Below, one piece after another: positions 1 to 7,559 of a stretch of DNA of 64,000 nucleotides (the stretch's first letter is position 1; every line of letters begins with the position of its first letter). The stretch is from assembly GCF_039994875.1 (NCBI RefSeq), contig NZ_CP121196.1, positions 4,836,001 to 4,900,000 of the forward strand, written 5' to 3'. A program made the translations under genes and the position numbers. The notes below the pieces were generated by a model. It was not told where the DNA came from. It searched no databases and saw only the letters and a list, made by a program, of their open reading frames with translations. The DNA is from Telmatobacter sp. DSM 110680 (GTDB lineage: Bacteria; Acidobacteriota; Terriglobia; Terriglobales; Acidobacteriaceae).

Positions 1-290
1 AGGCGCAGTTGGCGTTCACGCCGATCCTTCCCCGGAAGCTTTTCGACCCAGCCGTGTCGAGCCATGATGTCGAGTGTGCGTGTAAGAGTGGTGCTGTCCA
101 TCGCCAGAATCTCTCCCAGCTTTCCTTGATGTACAGTTCCAATTCGAGAGAGGGCTTGCAGAATTGTGAATTGCGTTGGTGTCAGTCCCAGCGGACGGAG
201 CGCTTCGTCATAGTGCTGTGTGAGAGCCCGAGAGGCCCGGCGAAAACTTGCGCACAGGCAGTCCAGAACCGGCATGGATGAGCCATTCAT
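1..290 (-). CDS. MarR-family transcriptional regulator (partial, 3' end outside window)
   Basis: Reading the minus strand from an ATG at 290 gives an open frame to the window edge, about 96 residues. It contains the hallmarks of the MarR winged helix: the segment LRPLGLTPTQFTILQAL, then LGEILAMDSTTLTRTLDIM (recognition helix region) and GWVEKLPGKDRRERQ (the wing, with the usual DRRE motif). MarR proteins bind DNA as dimers, usually repress their own or a neighbouring gene, and release on binding small phenolic or other ligands. A 20-bp perfect palindrome lies six bases upstream of the start, which fits autoregulation. The C-terminal dimerisation helix is beyond the window. Family assignment is firm; ligand and targets are unknown. 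Confidence 0.85.
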   Translation of the reverse strand, partial: MNGSSMPVLDCLCASFRRASRALTQHYDEALRPLGLTPTQFTILQALSRIGTVHQGKLGEILAMDSTTLTRTLDIMARHGWVEKLPGKDRRERQLR

Positions 291-295
291 GCAAT

Positions 296-315
296 ATAGA
301 TGTATATACATCTAT
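296..315. promoter_or_regulatory. Perfect 20-bp palindrome, candidate MarR operator
   Basis: Bases 296-315 form a perfect palindrome with half-site ATAGATGTAT. It lies just upstream of the MarR start at 290, in the interval between that gene and the DUF418 gene. Size and symmetry match typical MarR dimer sites. The role as operator is inferred from position. Confidence 0.65.
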
Positions 316-456
316 CAGCGATTCAAAAATAAGAACAGAATCGGACCGTGGTACATCCTGGTCGATTTTTTACAACAGCTGTGCCCGCTCCATGTTTCAA
401 GCCGAGACTTCAGACACGCGCGAGTGGTCTCAAAATAGAAGCGTCGAGGCAGACGT

Positions 457-1872
457 TTAAGCAGCCATGATTTCTTGTTCTTCCAGGGCGCTGCGTAGCA
501 TTGGTTGACGCTTCCAATACGTGAGCGAGCGCCACACCCACTCCATGGGGCCGAATAGGAAATATCGCAGCCAGATGGGACTGAGGATGAGATTGAGTGT
601 CCAGACGCATGCAACAACGACGTAGAGCTGGTAGTACTCTAGTTTGCCGTAGAGGCCAAATCCGAAGCCGTTGAAAAGAAGCGTGCAGCTAATGCTAGTG
701 AACAGATAGTTACTGAGTGCGGTCTGACCAACAGATGCGACTTGGCGCGTCAGACTCTTGAACAGTCCAGCCTTGACGATCAGAACGACCAGGGCCACGT
801 TCGCGACGGCGCCGGTGAGACGTCCAACCTGATACAGCACCCACCAGGCAGATTCGGGCTGGAAGTTATCGCGAATAATGCCCCATGCTTGAAAACTATT
901 GATCGGAATGCTCAGTAGAAATCCTGCGGCAATCGTCCAGCCATAGACCCTGTAACTTAATGCTCCCGTGAGGAAGCCCATGCGATACAGGCCCATGCCG
1001 ATGAGCATCATGCCGAGCACATCGGTAAAGCCCAGCATGTAGTAGCTTTTCGCCTGCGCTCGCGGACCCCACTGAATGCGCCATTTGAGCGCGTCGAGAT
1101 AGCTGCCGCGCATCGCCTTGAGGTCTTCATCGTGAACCTTTTTGCGCCGATCTTGAATGTCAGTCCATTTCTTGAGTGCGTCTTGCTGCGCCTGGGACAA
1201 TTTCTTACCCGAAGCCTGTACCGCCTGCGCCGCCTGCGCCTGATTCTTCGTGCGGATTCCATCGATCGCGAAGTAAGCATCGGAACCTACGCCGACGGCA
1301 AGCACGAGAACACCCGCCACAAACAAGTTGCGGAAGCGAACCTGGCGGCAGGGATAGAGGAAAAGCAGGGCCGTGAGCCCATACCAATAGAGAATGTCGC
1401 CTGTCCAAACAAAGTAAAAGTGGATGATCCCGAAGAGCACCAGCCACATATTGCGGCGGAGAAAGATGTCCGCCACATTCTTCGCACCGCGGCGATCGGC
1501 GCGCTCGGTCAGCAAGATAACTCCGGCGCCAAACAGCATCGAGAAGGCAGCGCGCATCTTGCCTTCAAAAAGCACCCAGCGAATGACCCAGGCAAAGATG
1601 TTATAGCTGCGATGATTGCCGACCATCAGCGGATTGATGTACATCTCAATCGGCCCGGAAAAACTCGAGATGTTCATGAACAAAATCCCCATGAGGGCGA
1701 CGCCGCGAACGACGTCGATGGTGGGAATGCGCTCGCGTTGCATGACGGGACGGGGTGAAGGCTCTGGCGCGGGGCCTGGATCGGTGGCGACGGTTGTGGA
1801 AAGGCCGTTCGAGGTTTCAGCTAATGCAGTGGCAACTTCAGTGAACGCAGGTGTGGAAACAACATCAGTCAC
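457..1872 (-). CDS. DUF418 (YeiB-like) polytopic membrane protein
   Basis: A 471-residue protein that starts at GTG 1872, with GGAGG seven bases upstream. About 45 residues of Pro/Ala/Thr-rich N-terminus precede the family signature IDVVRGVALMGILFMNI. Several hydrophobic helices follow, with a charged, probably extramembrane, insertion near residues 210-260 (rich in Lys, Gln and Asp). The C-terminus carries the DUF418 motif GPMEWVWRSLTYWKRQPM. DUF418 proteins are inner-membrane proteins of unclear function, sometimes linked to transport and distantly similar to acyltransferase-3 folds. The gene stands alone and in the same direction as the MarR gene, about 165 bp upstream of it, so it could belong to that regulon. 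Family assignment is secure, function is not. Confidence 0.88.
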   Translation of the reverse strand: MTDVVSTPAFTEVATALAETSNGLSTTVATDPGPAPEPSPRPVMQRERIPTIDVVRGVALMGILFMNISSFSGPIEMYINPLMVGNHRSYNIFAWVIRWVLFEGKMRAAFSMLFGAGVILLTERADRRGAKNVADIFLRRNMWLVLFGIIHFYFVWTGDILYWYGLTALLFLYPCRQVRFRNLFVAGVLVLAVGVGSDAYFAIDGIRTKNQAQAAQAVQASGKKLSQAQQDALKKWTDIQDRRKKVHDEDLKAMRGSYLDALKWRIQWGPRAQAKSYYMLGFTDVLGMMLIGMGLYRMGFLTGALSYRVYGWTIAAGFLLSIPINSFQAWGIIRDNFQPESAWWVLYQVGRLTGAVANVALVVLIVKAGLFKSLTRQVASVGQTALSNYLFTSISCTLLFNGFGFGLYGKLEYYQLYVVVACVWTLNLILSPIWLRYFLFGPMEWVWRSLTYWKRQPMLRSALEEQEIMAA

Positions 1873-2080
1873 GGGGCGCCTCCGGGGAATGGATGTGCGT
1901 GGCCCTAGGGGAAATGATCTGCCAATTTAGCACGGCTTCGCATTCAAAGTCCTTGGAAAATGGTGCGATTACCGTCCCTGTGCAACACATCGCGGGTGGG
2001 GACCTAGAATGAGGGTACGCGGTCCCGTGTGGGATAGTGACGGCCGCGAATGTATCGTTTCAAAAACAAGGAGATACACC

Positions 2081-3334
2081 ATGGGGTCAGCTGTGGCGGC
2101 AGTCGAACGGACGCATGAACAGAAACTGGATTTGCTCGCGGAAGTAGCGGTAAAAGTTGGATTGGGATTGGAAGAAGGCCAGGAACTGCTGATGACCGCC
2201 TCGCTCGATGCTGTCGCCCTGGCGCGACGGATCACCGAGCAGGCCTACCGCGCGGGAGCCTCGCTGGTAACCACGCTGTACATCGACGACGAGGCCACGT
2301 TGATGCGCTATCACCATGCTCCCGATGCGTCGTTCGACAAGGCCGCGAATTGGCTGTATGACGGCATGGGCGCAGCTTTCAAGAGCGGCTCGGCACGGCT
2401 GGCAATTACGGGCGCCAACCCGGCTCTGCTTTCGAATGAAGATCCCGGCAAGGTGGGGCGAGCGAATCGCGCAGTGTCGATCGCATACCGGCCTGCCTTG
2501 GAACTGATCACGCGGCACGAGATCAACTGGACCATCGTGGCCAGCGCGACGCCGGCGTGGGCAGCGCAGATGTTTCCTGACGATGCCCCCGATGCGGCTC
2601 TCGCCAAGCTGTGGGAGGCAATCTTCCAGACCACGCGCATCAACATGGAAGATCCAGTGAGCGACTGGAAGCGCCACGATGCAGGCTTGCACAAGCGCGC
2701 CGATTATCTGAATGCGAAACGTTATGCAGCGCTCAAGTATCGCGGTCCCGGTACCGACTTCACTCTTGGCCTCGCCGACGATCATGAATGGATGGGCGGC
2801 GGCACGACCGCGGGCAATGGCATCTACTGCATTCCGAATATGCCCACCGAAGAAGTGTTCAGCATGCCCCACAAGGATCGCGCCGACGGAACGGTGACAG
2901 CCACCAAGCCGCTGTCGCACCAGGGAACCATGATCGAAGGCATTCACGTGCGCTTTGCCGGCGGTAAAATCGTAGAAGCCCATGCCACGCGCGGCGAAGA
3001 AGTGCTGCGCAAGCTGATTGATACTGATGAGGGAGCGCGCAAGCTCGGTGAGGTGGCGCTGGTGCCGCATTCATCGCCGATTGCTTCGAGCGGACAGCTG
3101 TTTCTGAACACGCTGTTCGACGAGAATGCAGCATCGCATATTGCGCTCGGTCAGTCGTATTCGTCCACAGTGCGCGACGGCGACAAGCTGAGCAAGGAAG
3201 AGCTGGCAGCAAAAGGCGCGAACGAAAGCCTAATCCATGTCGACTGGATGATCGGCTCCGACAAACTCGATATCGACGGCGTTACGGCCACAGGAAACAT
3301 AGAGCCGCTCATGCGCGGGGGAGAGTGGGTATAG
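2081..3334 (+). CDS. M29-family metallo-aminopeptidase (AmpS / aminopeptidase T type)
   Basis: The start at ATG 2081 is chosen because AAGGAG lies seven bases upstream; an open frame 24 codons longer has no such site. The 417-residue product matches the cytoplasmic M29 aminopeptidases, which remove N-terminal residues using a two-metal (Co/Zn) centre. Ligand candidates fall in the family order: Glu in NMPTEEV near residue 255, Glu and His in GEVALVPHSS near 325-331, His and Tyr in ASHIALGQSY near 353-360, and the closing His-x-Asp in HVDWMIGS near 386-388. Length is typical (about 410). It is monocistronic and ends in a hairpin shared with the convergent MFS gene. Substrate preference cannot be read from sequence. 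Confidence 0.92.
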   Translation: MGSAVAAVERTHEQKLDLLAEVAVKVGLGLEEGQELLMTASLDAVALARRITEQAYRAGASLVTTLYIDDEATLMRYHHAPDASFDKAANWLYDGMGAAFKSGSARLAITGANPALLSNEDPGKVGRANRAVSIAYRPALELITRHEINWTIVASATPAWAAQMFPDDAPDAALAKLWEAIFQTTRINMEDPVSDWKRHDAGLHKRADYLNAKRYAALKYRGPGTDFTLGLADDHEWMGGGTTAGNGIYCIPNMPTEEVFSMPHKDRADGTVTATKPLSHQGTMIEGIHVRFAGGKIVEAHATRGEEVLRKLIDTDEGARKLGEVALVPHSSPIASSGQLFLNTLFDENAASHIALGQSYSSTVRDGDKLSKEELAAKGANESLIHVDWMIGSDKLDIDGVTATGNIEPLMRGGEWV

Positions 3335-3346
3335 GCAATTGGTATC

Positions 3347-3386
3347 GGCGGGAAACGAGCCAGTACACCGGTGCTCGACTCCCGCC
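3347..3386. terminator. Hairpin between convergent genes
   Basis: Outer arms GGCGGGA (3347-3353) and TCCCGCC (3380-3386) enclose an inner CGAGC/GCTCG stem. It lies between the stop of the M29 gene and the stop of the convergent MFS gene. There is no strong T-run on either side, so termination efficiency is uncertain. Confidence 0.45.
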
Positions 3387-4657
3387 TAATCCGCCGCCAT
3401 ATCCTTACCCTTCACTTCATGTCCCAGAGACGCAAGCACCGCCAACGAAACCGCGACAATGACCACAGTGATAGCCAGAACATTGGGATAGCTTCCCCAC
3501 CTCTCCGCCGCTAACGACTGCGCCTTCGCATTCCACGAGGTCACCAGTCCGCCGAGTTGATACGCGAGGCCCGGAGCCGTTGCGCGCACTGGGGCGGGCG
3601 TCAGTTCCGCAAGATACGCAGGCACCACGCCCCACGCGCCCTGCACCATGAACTGCATGACCACCGCACCAATCGCCAACGTCAGCGCGGAGTGCCCATA
3701 GGCCCACGGCGGAATCGCGATCAGCGCCAACAGCGCCGCGACAACGATGGTTCGCTTGCGACCCCACTTCTCCGACATTGTTCCGAAAAAGATACCGCCT
3801 GCAATCTGCGCGAATCCGTAGATCACCCCGATGGTCCCCACCACCTGCGGCGTCAAGTGCATCTGCACTTTAAGAAAAGTCGGATACACATCTTGCGTGC
3901 CGTGCGAGAACGACATGAACGCGGTCATCAACACGATGAGAAATAGGAACGTGGGAACGAATGATTTAAGCGCCGCGAGATTTTTCGTGTAGGACTCGCG
4001 TTCCTGGCTGGTGCGCCGCTTTTTGGCAGCCGCAAGCCATACCGGCGATTCTTCAACGCGGGACTGCACATAAAAAACCAGCAGCGCCGGCGAAGCGCCC
4101 AGCATAAAGAGTCCTCGCCAGCCGATCGCAGGAAGAATCGTCGCCCCATGCCAGTGCGTCCCCGCGAACAAAAGGGCAAATGCTGCAGACGCCAGGATCG
4201 AACCGAACGCATATCCCTCCTGCAGAATTCCGGAGAAACCGCCGCGACCCTCCGTCGGCAGCGTCTCAAACGCCAGTGCGGCGCCCACTCCCCACTCCCC
4301 GCCCATCGCGATTCCAAACAGCGCGCGCAACACCAGCAGAACCCCCAGCGACGGCGCAAACGCACAGGCCAGTTCGATCACTGAGAAGCTGAGAATGTTG
4401 AACATCAGCACCGGCCTGCGTCCATAGCGATCAGCCAGCATGCCGAAGAGCAGTGCACCGACGGGCCGGAACATTTGTGTGAGGAATACGGCGCTGAAAA
4501 CGTCCGACGGTTTGACGCGGAACTCCGATGCGATGGCGTCAACGCAGAAGATCAGCAGAAAAAAGTCGAGGCTGTCCAGCGTCCAGCCAAGGAAGGAAGC
4601 GATGAAGGTGTGGCGCTGCACCGGGGTGAGGCGCTGGAAGTCGCGGACGAAAGACAT
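3386..4657 (-). CDS. MFS transporter, sialate/lactate-type (SHS/NanT-like) symporter
   Basis: A 423-residue protein with about twelve hydrophobic segments and the major facilitator motif A, DRYGRRPV, after the second helix; a related motif, SEKWGRKR, occurs in the second half. The N-terminal GWTLDSLDFFLL segment is characteristic of the sialate:H+ / lactate (JEN, NanT) branch, which imports organic acids with protons. A charged central loop (around residues 205-225) separates the two six-helix halves. The gene is monocistronic and faces the M29 peptidase. The substrate is unknown; carboxylates are most likely by family. No obvious Shine-Dalgarno is seen at the chosen ATG. Confidence 0.85.
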   Translation of the reverse strand: MSFVRDFQRLTPVQRHTFIASFLGWTLDSLDFFLLIFCVDAIASEFRVKPSDVFSAVFLTQMFRPVGALLFGMLADRYGRRPVLMFNILSFSVIELACAFAPSLGVLLVLRALFGIAMGGEWGVGAALAFETLPTEGRGGFSGILQEGYAFGSILASAAFALLFAGTHWHGATILPAIGWRGLFMLGASPALLVFYVQSRVEESPVWLAAAKKRRTSQERESYTKNLAALKSFVPTFLFLIVLMTAFMSFSHGTQDVYPTFLKVQMHLTPQVVGTIGVIYGFAQIAGGIFFGTMSEKWGRKRTIVVAALLALIAIPPWAYGHSALTLAIGAVVMQFMVQGAWGVVPAYLAELTPAPVRATAPGLAYQLGGLVTSWNAKAQSLAAERWGSYPNVLAITVVIVAVSLAVLASLGHEVKGKDMAAD

Positions 4658-4720
4658 TAGCGGGAGGATACATCAGCGATTCGATTTCTCGATCAGCGAA
4701 TCACCTGAATCATCGCGATT

Positions 4721-5152
4721 TCAACCGATAGCGAAGAACCGCGGATTGAATACGAATGCCTCGGCAGGCTCATGCGTAATACGCGCGAACTCAGAATGCG
4801 CGGGATTGAAAACAAAATTCGATTCGATACGATTGACCGCGATGCTGGGCACGCGCAGAACCGCGCTTCGCGCTTCCCTTACCCAGGTCTCTCCAAAGGC
4901 CTGCGAAGCGGGAACCTCGAGCCAGCCTGCCGATTCAATCGCAATATTGTCGGGAATGGTGATGCGTGTCAGAGAGCGCGGCGGAAGCTTGCGGCCTCCG
5001 GCGTGAATCAGCGTCTCCAACACCGCGAGACTGGCATGTTCGGCCGCATACAGCACGCGGGTTCCTGCCGGATGCCAGCGGCCCGGCTGCAGAAAGGCTC
5101 CCGTTGAATCGAAGGAATCATGCCCGGGACTGTGCATGCGATAGGCAATCAA
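4721..5152 (-). CDS. RES-domain toxin (NAD+-degrading type)
   Basis: A 143-residue RES-family protein. It has the N-terminal Tyr-Arg (YRM), the segment GRWHPAGTRVLYAAEHASLAVLETL with the conserved Arg, Tyr and Glu, and the late NPAHSEF motif that replaces the classical RES serine region. RES toxins (ParT, MbcT and related) degrade or phosphorolyse NAD+, or modify targets such as PRPP synthetase, and stop growth. It lies 11 bp downstream of the cognate antitoxin, the usual antitoxin-first order. All signature residues appear intact, so it is probably active. The biochemical activity (NAD phosphorylase, hydrolase or ADP-ribosyltransferase) cannot be distinguished here. Confidence 0.88.
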   Translation of the reverse strand: MIAYRMHSPGHDSFDSTGAFLQPGRWHPAGTRVLYAAEHASLAVLETLIHAGGRKLPPRSLTRITIPDNIAIESAGWLEVPASQAFGETWVREARSAVLRVPSIAVNRIESNFVFNPAHSEFARITHEPAEAFVFNPRFFAIG

Positions 5153-5163
5153 TGCGCAATCCC

Positions 5164-5631
5164 CTAAACTGGAAATCCGAATTCAAGTGCGGCAAGCAAT
5201 GCTTCGATGGCACGGCCTCCGGCTTCGGTCCGCAGCATGGAGATCGGCGTGGCACCTTCGAGTTCAGCATGCGGCGCGTTGAGCCACTCGGTGGCTTCCC
5301 TCTCATTTCCCCAGATGCGTTCCGCGGTCGCCAGGATATGGCTCAGACGTATCGCGGTTTGGCTGGCCTGCGGGCCAAGAGTCTTGCGGGCGCGCTTCCA
5401 GGTTGAATCAGGGATAAGCTCGGCCCGCAGTTTTCCGGTAGGCAGAGGAGAGGTCGCCGCGACGCGAGCAAACAGGTGCCTAGCGTCTGCCTTTGCAAAG
5501 CCGCGCTCCGCTTCGAGTGCAAGACCTACCGCGCCGCGCCGATGTCCCTTCGCCGAGCTATGGCGGTGGCGCTTCACAGGCTTTTCGGCCACCAGTTCTT
5601 CGGCGTTTCTTTCGATTTCAGGAGGTCTCAA
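5164..5631 (-). CDS. Xre/MbcA/ParS-type antitoxin (DUF2384) of RES toxin
   Basis: A 155-residue protein starting at TTG 5631, with a purine-rich AGAGAG upstream. The N-terminal 40 residues are basic and low in complexity. The middle part is helical and Xre-like. The C-terminal 55 residues (AERIWGNEREATEWLNAPHAELEGATPISML...GGRAIEALLAALEFG) are the DUF2384 toxin-binding domain. These antitoxins bind and block RES toxins and usually repress the operon. The partner starts 11 bp downstream on the same strand. The long basic N-terminus may be DNA-contacting or may mean the real start is further in. Confidence 0.87.
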   Translation of the reverse strand: MRPPEIERNAEELVAEKPVKRHRHSSAKGHRRGAVGLALEAERGFAKADARHLFARVAATSPLPTGKLRAELIPDSTWKRARKTLGPQASQTAIRLSHILATAERIWGNEREATEWLNAPHAELEGATPISMLRTEAGGRAIEALLAALEFGFPV

Positions 5632-5891
5632 TGTAAATCTCTCTTAGTTTCATATTAACCCATGTTGTGGGTCCATTTGAACCAATCGGCTCAACCTTTT
5701 GGATGCCGCGCGAACGCCATTCGACACACCAGAAGCCGAAAAGTTGCGCATATTTATTTCGAGCGATATTCCGCAACCTTCTCGTATAGCAGTGTTTGTA
5801 CTCCACATGAGCGGCGCGGCAGGAAGCAGCAAGAGCCAAGCTTCCAAGGCCGATAGCTGGATCGGTTTTAGTCCGAAAGGACGGAGGATAT

Positions 5892-6269
5892 ATGAAGAAC
5901 CTTGGCAAATGGATGTTGGGCGCGGCAATCGTGGCTGGCGGGTTGGGCCTTGGAGCGACCAAAGCCCAGGCAGCCGAATTCAGGGTCGTCGTTGGTGGGC
6001 CGAGGGCCTACGTTCCTCCTTGCCCCGGACCGGGATATGTATGGGTCAATGGCTACTACGACGGCGGCTACTGGATCCCGGGTCGCTGGAACTACGAAGG
6101 TGTCGCATACGGCTACGGTAGCGGTAACTACTACAGAAGTGTAGATCGCGATGACTACAGGCGCTACGATCGCGATGGCGACCGCCGCTTCTATGGCGAT
6201 CGTGACGATCATCGCCGTTACGACCGCGACGACCATCGCGATCACGATGGCGACCACTTCCGCCACTAA
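5892..6269 (+). CDS. Secreted YXWXGXW-repeat protein with Arg/Asp/His-rich tail
   Basis: A 125-residue protein with a clear signal peptide (MKNLGKWMLGAAIVAGGLGLGATKAQAA) and GGAGG shortly before the ATG. The mature part begins with a short Val/Pro region, then GPGYVWVNGYYDGGYWIPGRW, the YXWXGXW-type repeat found in small periplasmic or outer-membrane proteins of proteobacteria and acidobacteria. The last 50 residues are a low-complexity tail of Asp, Arg, Tyr and His, which could bind metal or polyanions (inference). The function of the family is unknown. A strong terminator follows. It is divergent from the toxin-antitoxin pair. Confidence 0.75.
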   Translation: MKNLGKWMLGAAIVAGGLGLGATKAQAAEFRVVVGGPRAYVPPCPGPGYVWVNGYYDGGYWIPGRWNYEGVAYGYGSGNYYRSVDRDDYRRYDRDGDRRFYGDRDDHRRYDRDDHRDHDGDHFRH

Positions 6270-6315
6270 ACACAGGACTGTGCTTCGCTCATTGAACTGA
6301 ATTGTCCTACTTGCC

Positions 6316-6654
6316 TCACGGCCTCTCCTCTGGAGAGGCCGTTCTTTTCTGGCTGGCAAAGACGCGACGAATCCCTACGAACACTGCCACCGGTACCGCG
6401 AACAGCAGTGAGAATCCCACCACATTCCCGGCAAACTCAATCAGCAACAACAAGGCTGTCTGCATGGCATCGGATTGCCCGGCGCGGGGGGCATGAGCTG
6501 CGGGGATGAATAGCGAAAGCACCCCCGTGGAGTTGCCGTGCCAAAGGCCGCCAGCCTCAAGAAGGATGGCATTCGCCGCGCCAACCATCGCTCCCGCAGC
6601 CGTGGCAACCAGCACAGGATGAGCTCGACAGATTTCAATTTTCCTCTTCAGCAT
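6316..6654 (-). CDS. Small membrane protein, unknown function
   Basis: A 112-residue protein with two or three hydrophobic segments (near residues 13-33, 45-52 and 68-94) and a basic C-terminus; no family was recognised. It converges with the YXWXGXW-repeat gene, and its last codons (…SPEERP and stop) are the complement of that gene's terminator hairpin at 6318-6342. Codon use and a sensible membrane topology support a real gene, but no homologue can be named. Confidence 0.55.
   Translation of the reverse strand: MLKRKIEICRAHPVLVATAAGAMVGAANAILLEAGGLWHGNSTGVLSLFIPAAHAPRAGQSDAMQTALLLLIEFAGNVVGFSLLFAVPVAVFVGIRRVFASQKRTASPEERP
6318..6349 (+). terminator. Rho-independent terminator of the YXWXGXW-repeat gene
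   Basis: An 11-bp perfect stem (arms 6318-6328 and 6332-6342, arm ACGGCCTCTCC) with a three-base loop, followed by TCTTTTCT. It overlaps the 3' end of the convergent small membrane protein gene. Confidence 0.85.
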
Positions 6655-6903
6655 CGAATCATTCTAAGGGGTTGGCCGGATCGCAGCTCAAATCTGAGCA
6701 TCCCGGGCGCAACCTGGTTCTGACTGCACCTTGTTAAGTGCTTTAATTTAAGCGTAAAAGGAAAGTTTGGTCATGAGACCGCAACTTATTCCCAATTCAG
6801 TTGTTCAAATGTACAGCAGCCGGTAAAGTGAGACCCAGACCGGCACGTGCTGAGACGGCAACCCTGAGTCAAAAACGCGACCAGGCAGCACATGGAGGAC
6901 GTA

Positions 6904-7470
6904 ATGAAGAACTTAAAGTTAATGCTGTTCGCGACGATTCTGGCGCTGCCCTTTTTAGCCACAACTGTGGCAAAAGCGCAGGTCGCGGTAGGCGTGGGAG
7001 TTGGGCCGGCGGTGGTTGATGCGCCGGTAGAGTATGGTCCTCCCGTCTGCGACTGGGGCTACTACCCTTATTACCCTTACGGATGCGCCCCCTACGGCTA
7101 CTACGGACCAAGCTGGTTTAGCGGCGGCATCTTCATCGGTGCGGGTCCCTGGTATGGATGGGGCTGGCGTCACGGCTGGGGTGGATACGGATATCGCGGC
7201 GGCTACGGATACCGCGGTGGATACGGATATCGTGGCGGCTATGGATACCGTGGCGGCTACGGCGCCGGGTATAGAGGCGGAGTCGGCACCCCTCGCGGCT
7301 TCAACGGTGGTAACCACGCCTATGCAGGCGGTGGATATGGCGGTGGCCATGTTTCTGGCGGCGGCGGAGCCCGTGGCTTTAGCGGTGGAGGAGCACGCGG
7401 CTCTAGTGGCGGCGGCGGATTCCATGGCGGCGGTGGGGGCTTCCACGGTGGTGGCGGCGGACATCGCTAA
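6904..7470 (+). CDS. Secreted Gly/Tyr-rich repeat protein
   Basis: The start at ATG 6904 is preferred because GGAGGA ends four bases upstream; the in-frame ATG 6892 precedes the ribosome site. The 188-residue product has a signal peptide (MKNLKLMLFATILALPFLATTVAKAQ), then a Tyr/Pro/Gly/Trp-rich segment, four tandem copies of a YGYRGG hexapeptide, and a C-terminal half that is mostly Gly with Ser, Phe and His (GGGGFHGGG). Such proteins are common in acidobacteria and may be surface or matrix proteins; no enzymatic domain is present. A strong terminator with a TTCG loop follows. Confidence 0.75.
   Translation: MKNLKLMLFATILALPFLATTVAKAQVAVGVGVGPAVVDAPVEYGPPVCDWGYYPYYPYGCAPYGYYGPSWFSGGIFIGAGPWYGWGWRHGWGGYGYRGGYGYRGGYGYRGGYGYRGGYGAGYRGGVGTPRGFNGGNHAYAGGGYGGGHVSGGGGARGFSGGGARGSSGGGGFHGGGGGFHGGGGGHR
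7186..7263 (+). repeat. In-frame 18-bp tandem repeat encoding YGYRGG units
   Basis: About four consecutive 18-bp units, each coding Tyr-Gly-Tyr-Arg-Gly-Gly and differing mainly at third codon positions. They lie inside the Gly/Tyr-rich secreted protein. The synonymous drift suggests that the repeat is kept at protein level. Confidence 0.8.
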
Positions 7471-7508
7471 AACATAGATCCAAGGCTTAAAGCCTACATA
7501 AAGTTCGG

Positions 7509-7540
7509 GCCCGGTTGCTTCGGCAACCGGGCTTTATATT
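7509..7540 (+). terminator. Rho-independent terminator with TTCG tetraloop
   Basis: A 10-bp perfect stem (7509-7518 and 7523-7532, arm GCCCGGTTGC) closed by a TTCG loop, followed by TTTATATTT. It terminates the Gly-rich secreted protein gene and sits just beyond the end of the convergent PAP2 gene. Confidence 0.9.
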
Positions 7541-7559
7541 TGCGCCCGACCTGGCTTCC

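Noticed and set aside
1132..1758. 208-residue plus-strand frame opposite the DUF418 gene
   Set aside because: Low-complexity shadow with no family features.
2087..3070. 327-residue open frame on the minus strand inside the M29 peptidase gene
   Set aside because: Its composition is that of a reverse-frame shadow of a GC-rich gene; the plus-strand gene has a ribosome site and complete family motifs.
7186..7263. Regular 18-bp repeats considered as a CRISPR or regulatory array
   Set aside because: They are in frame within a Gly/Tyr-rich protein, vary at synonymous positions, and have no spacers.
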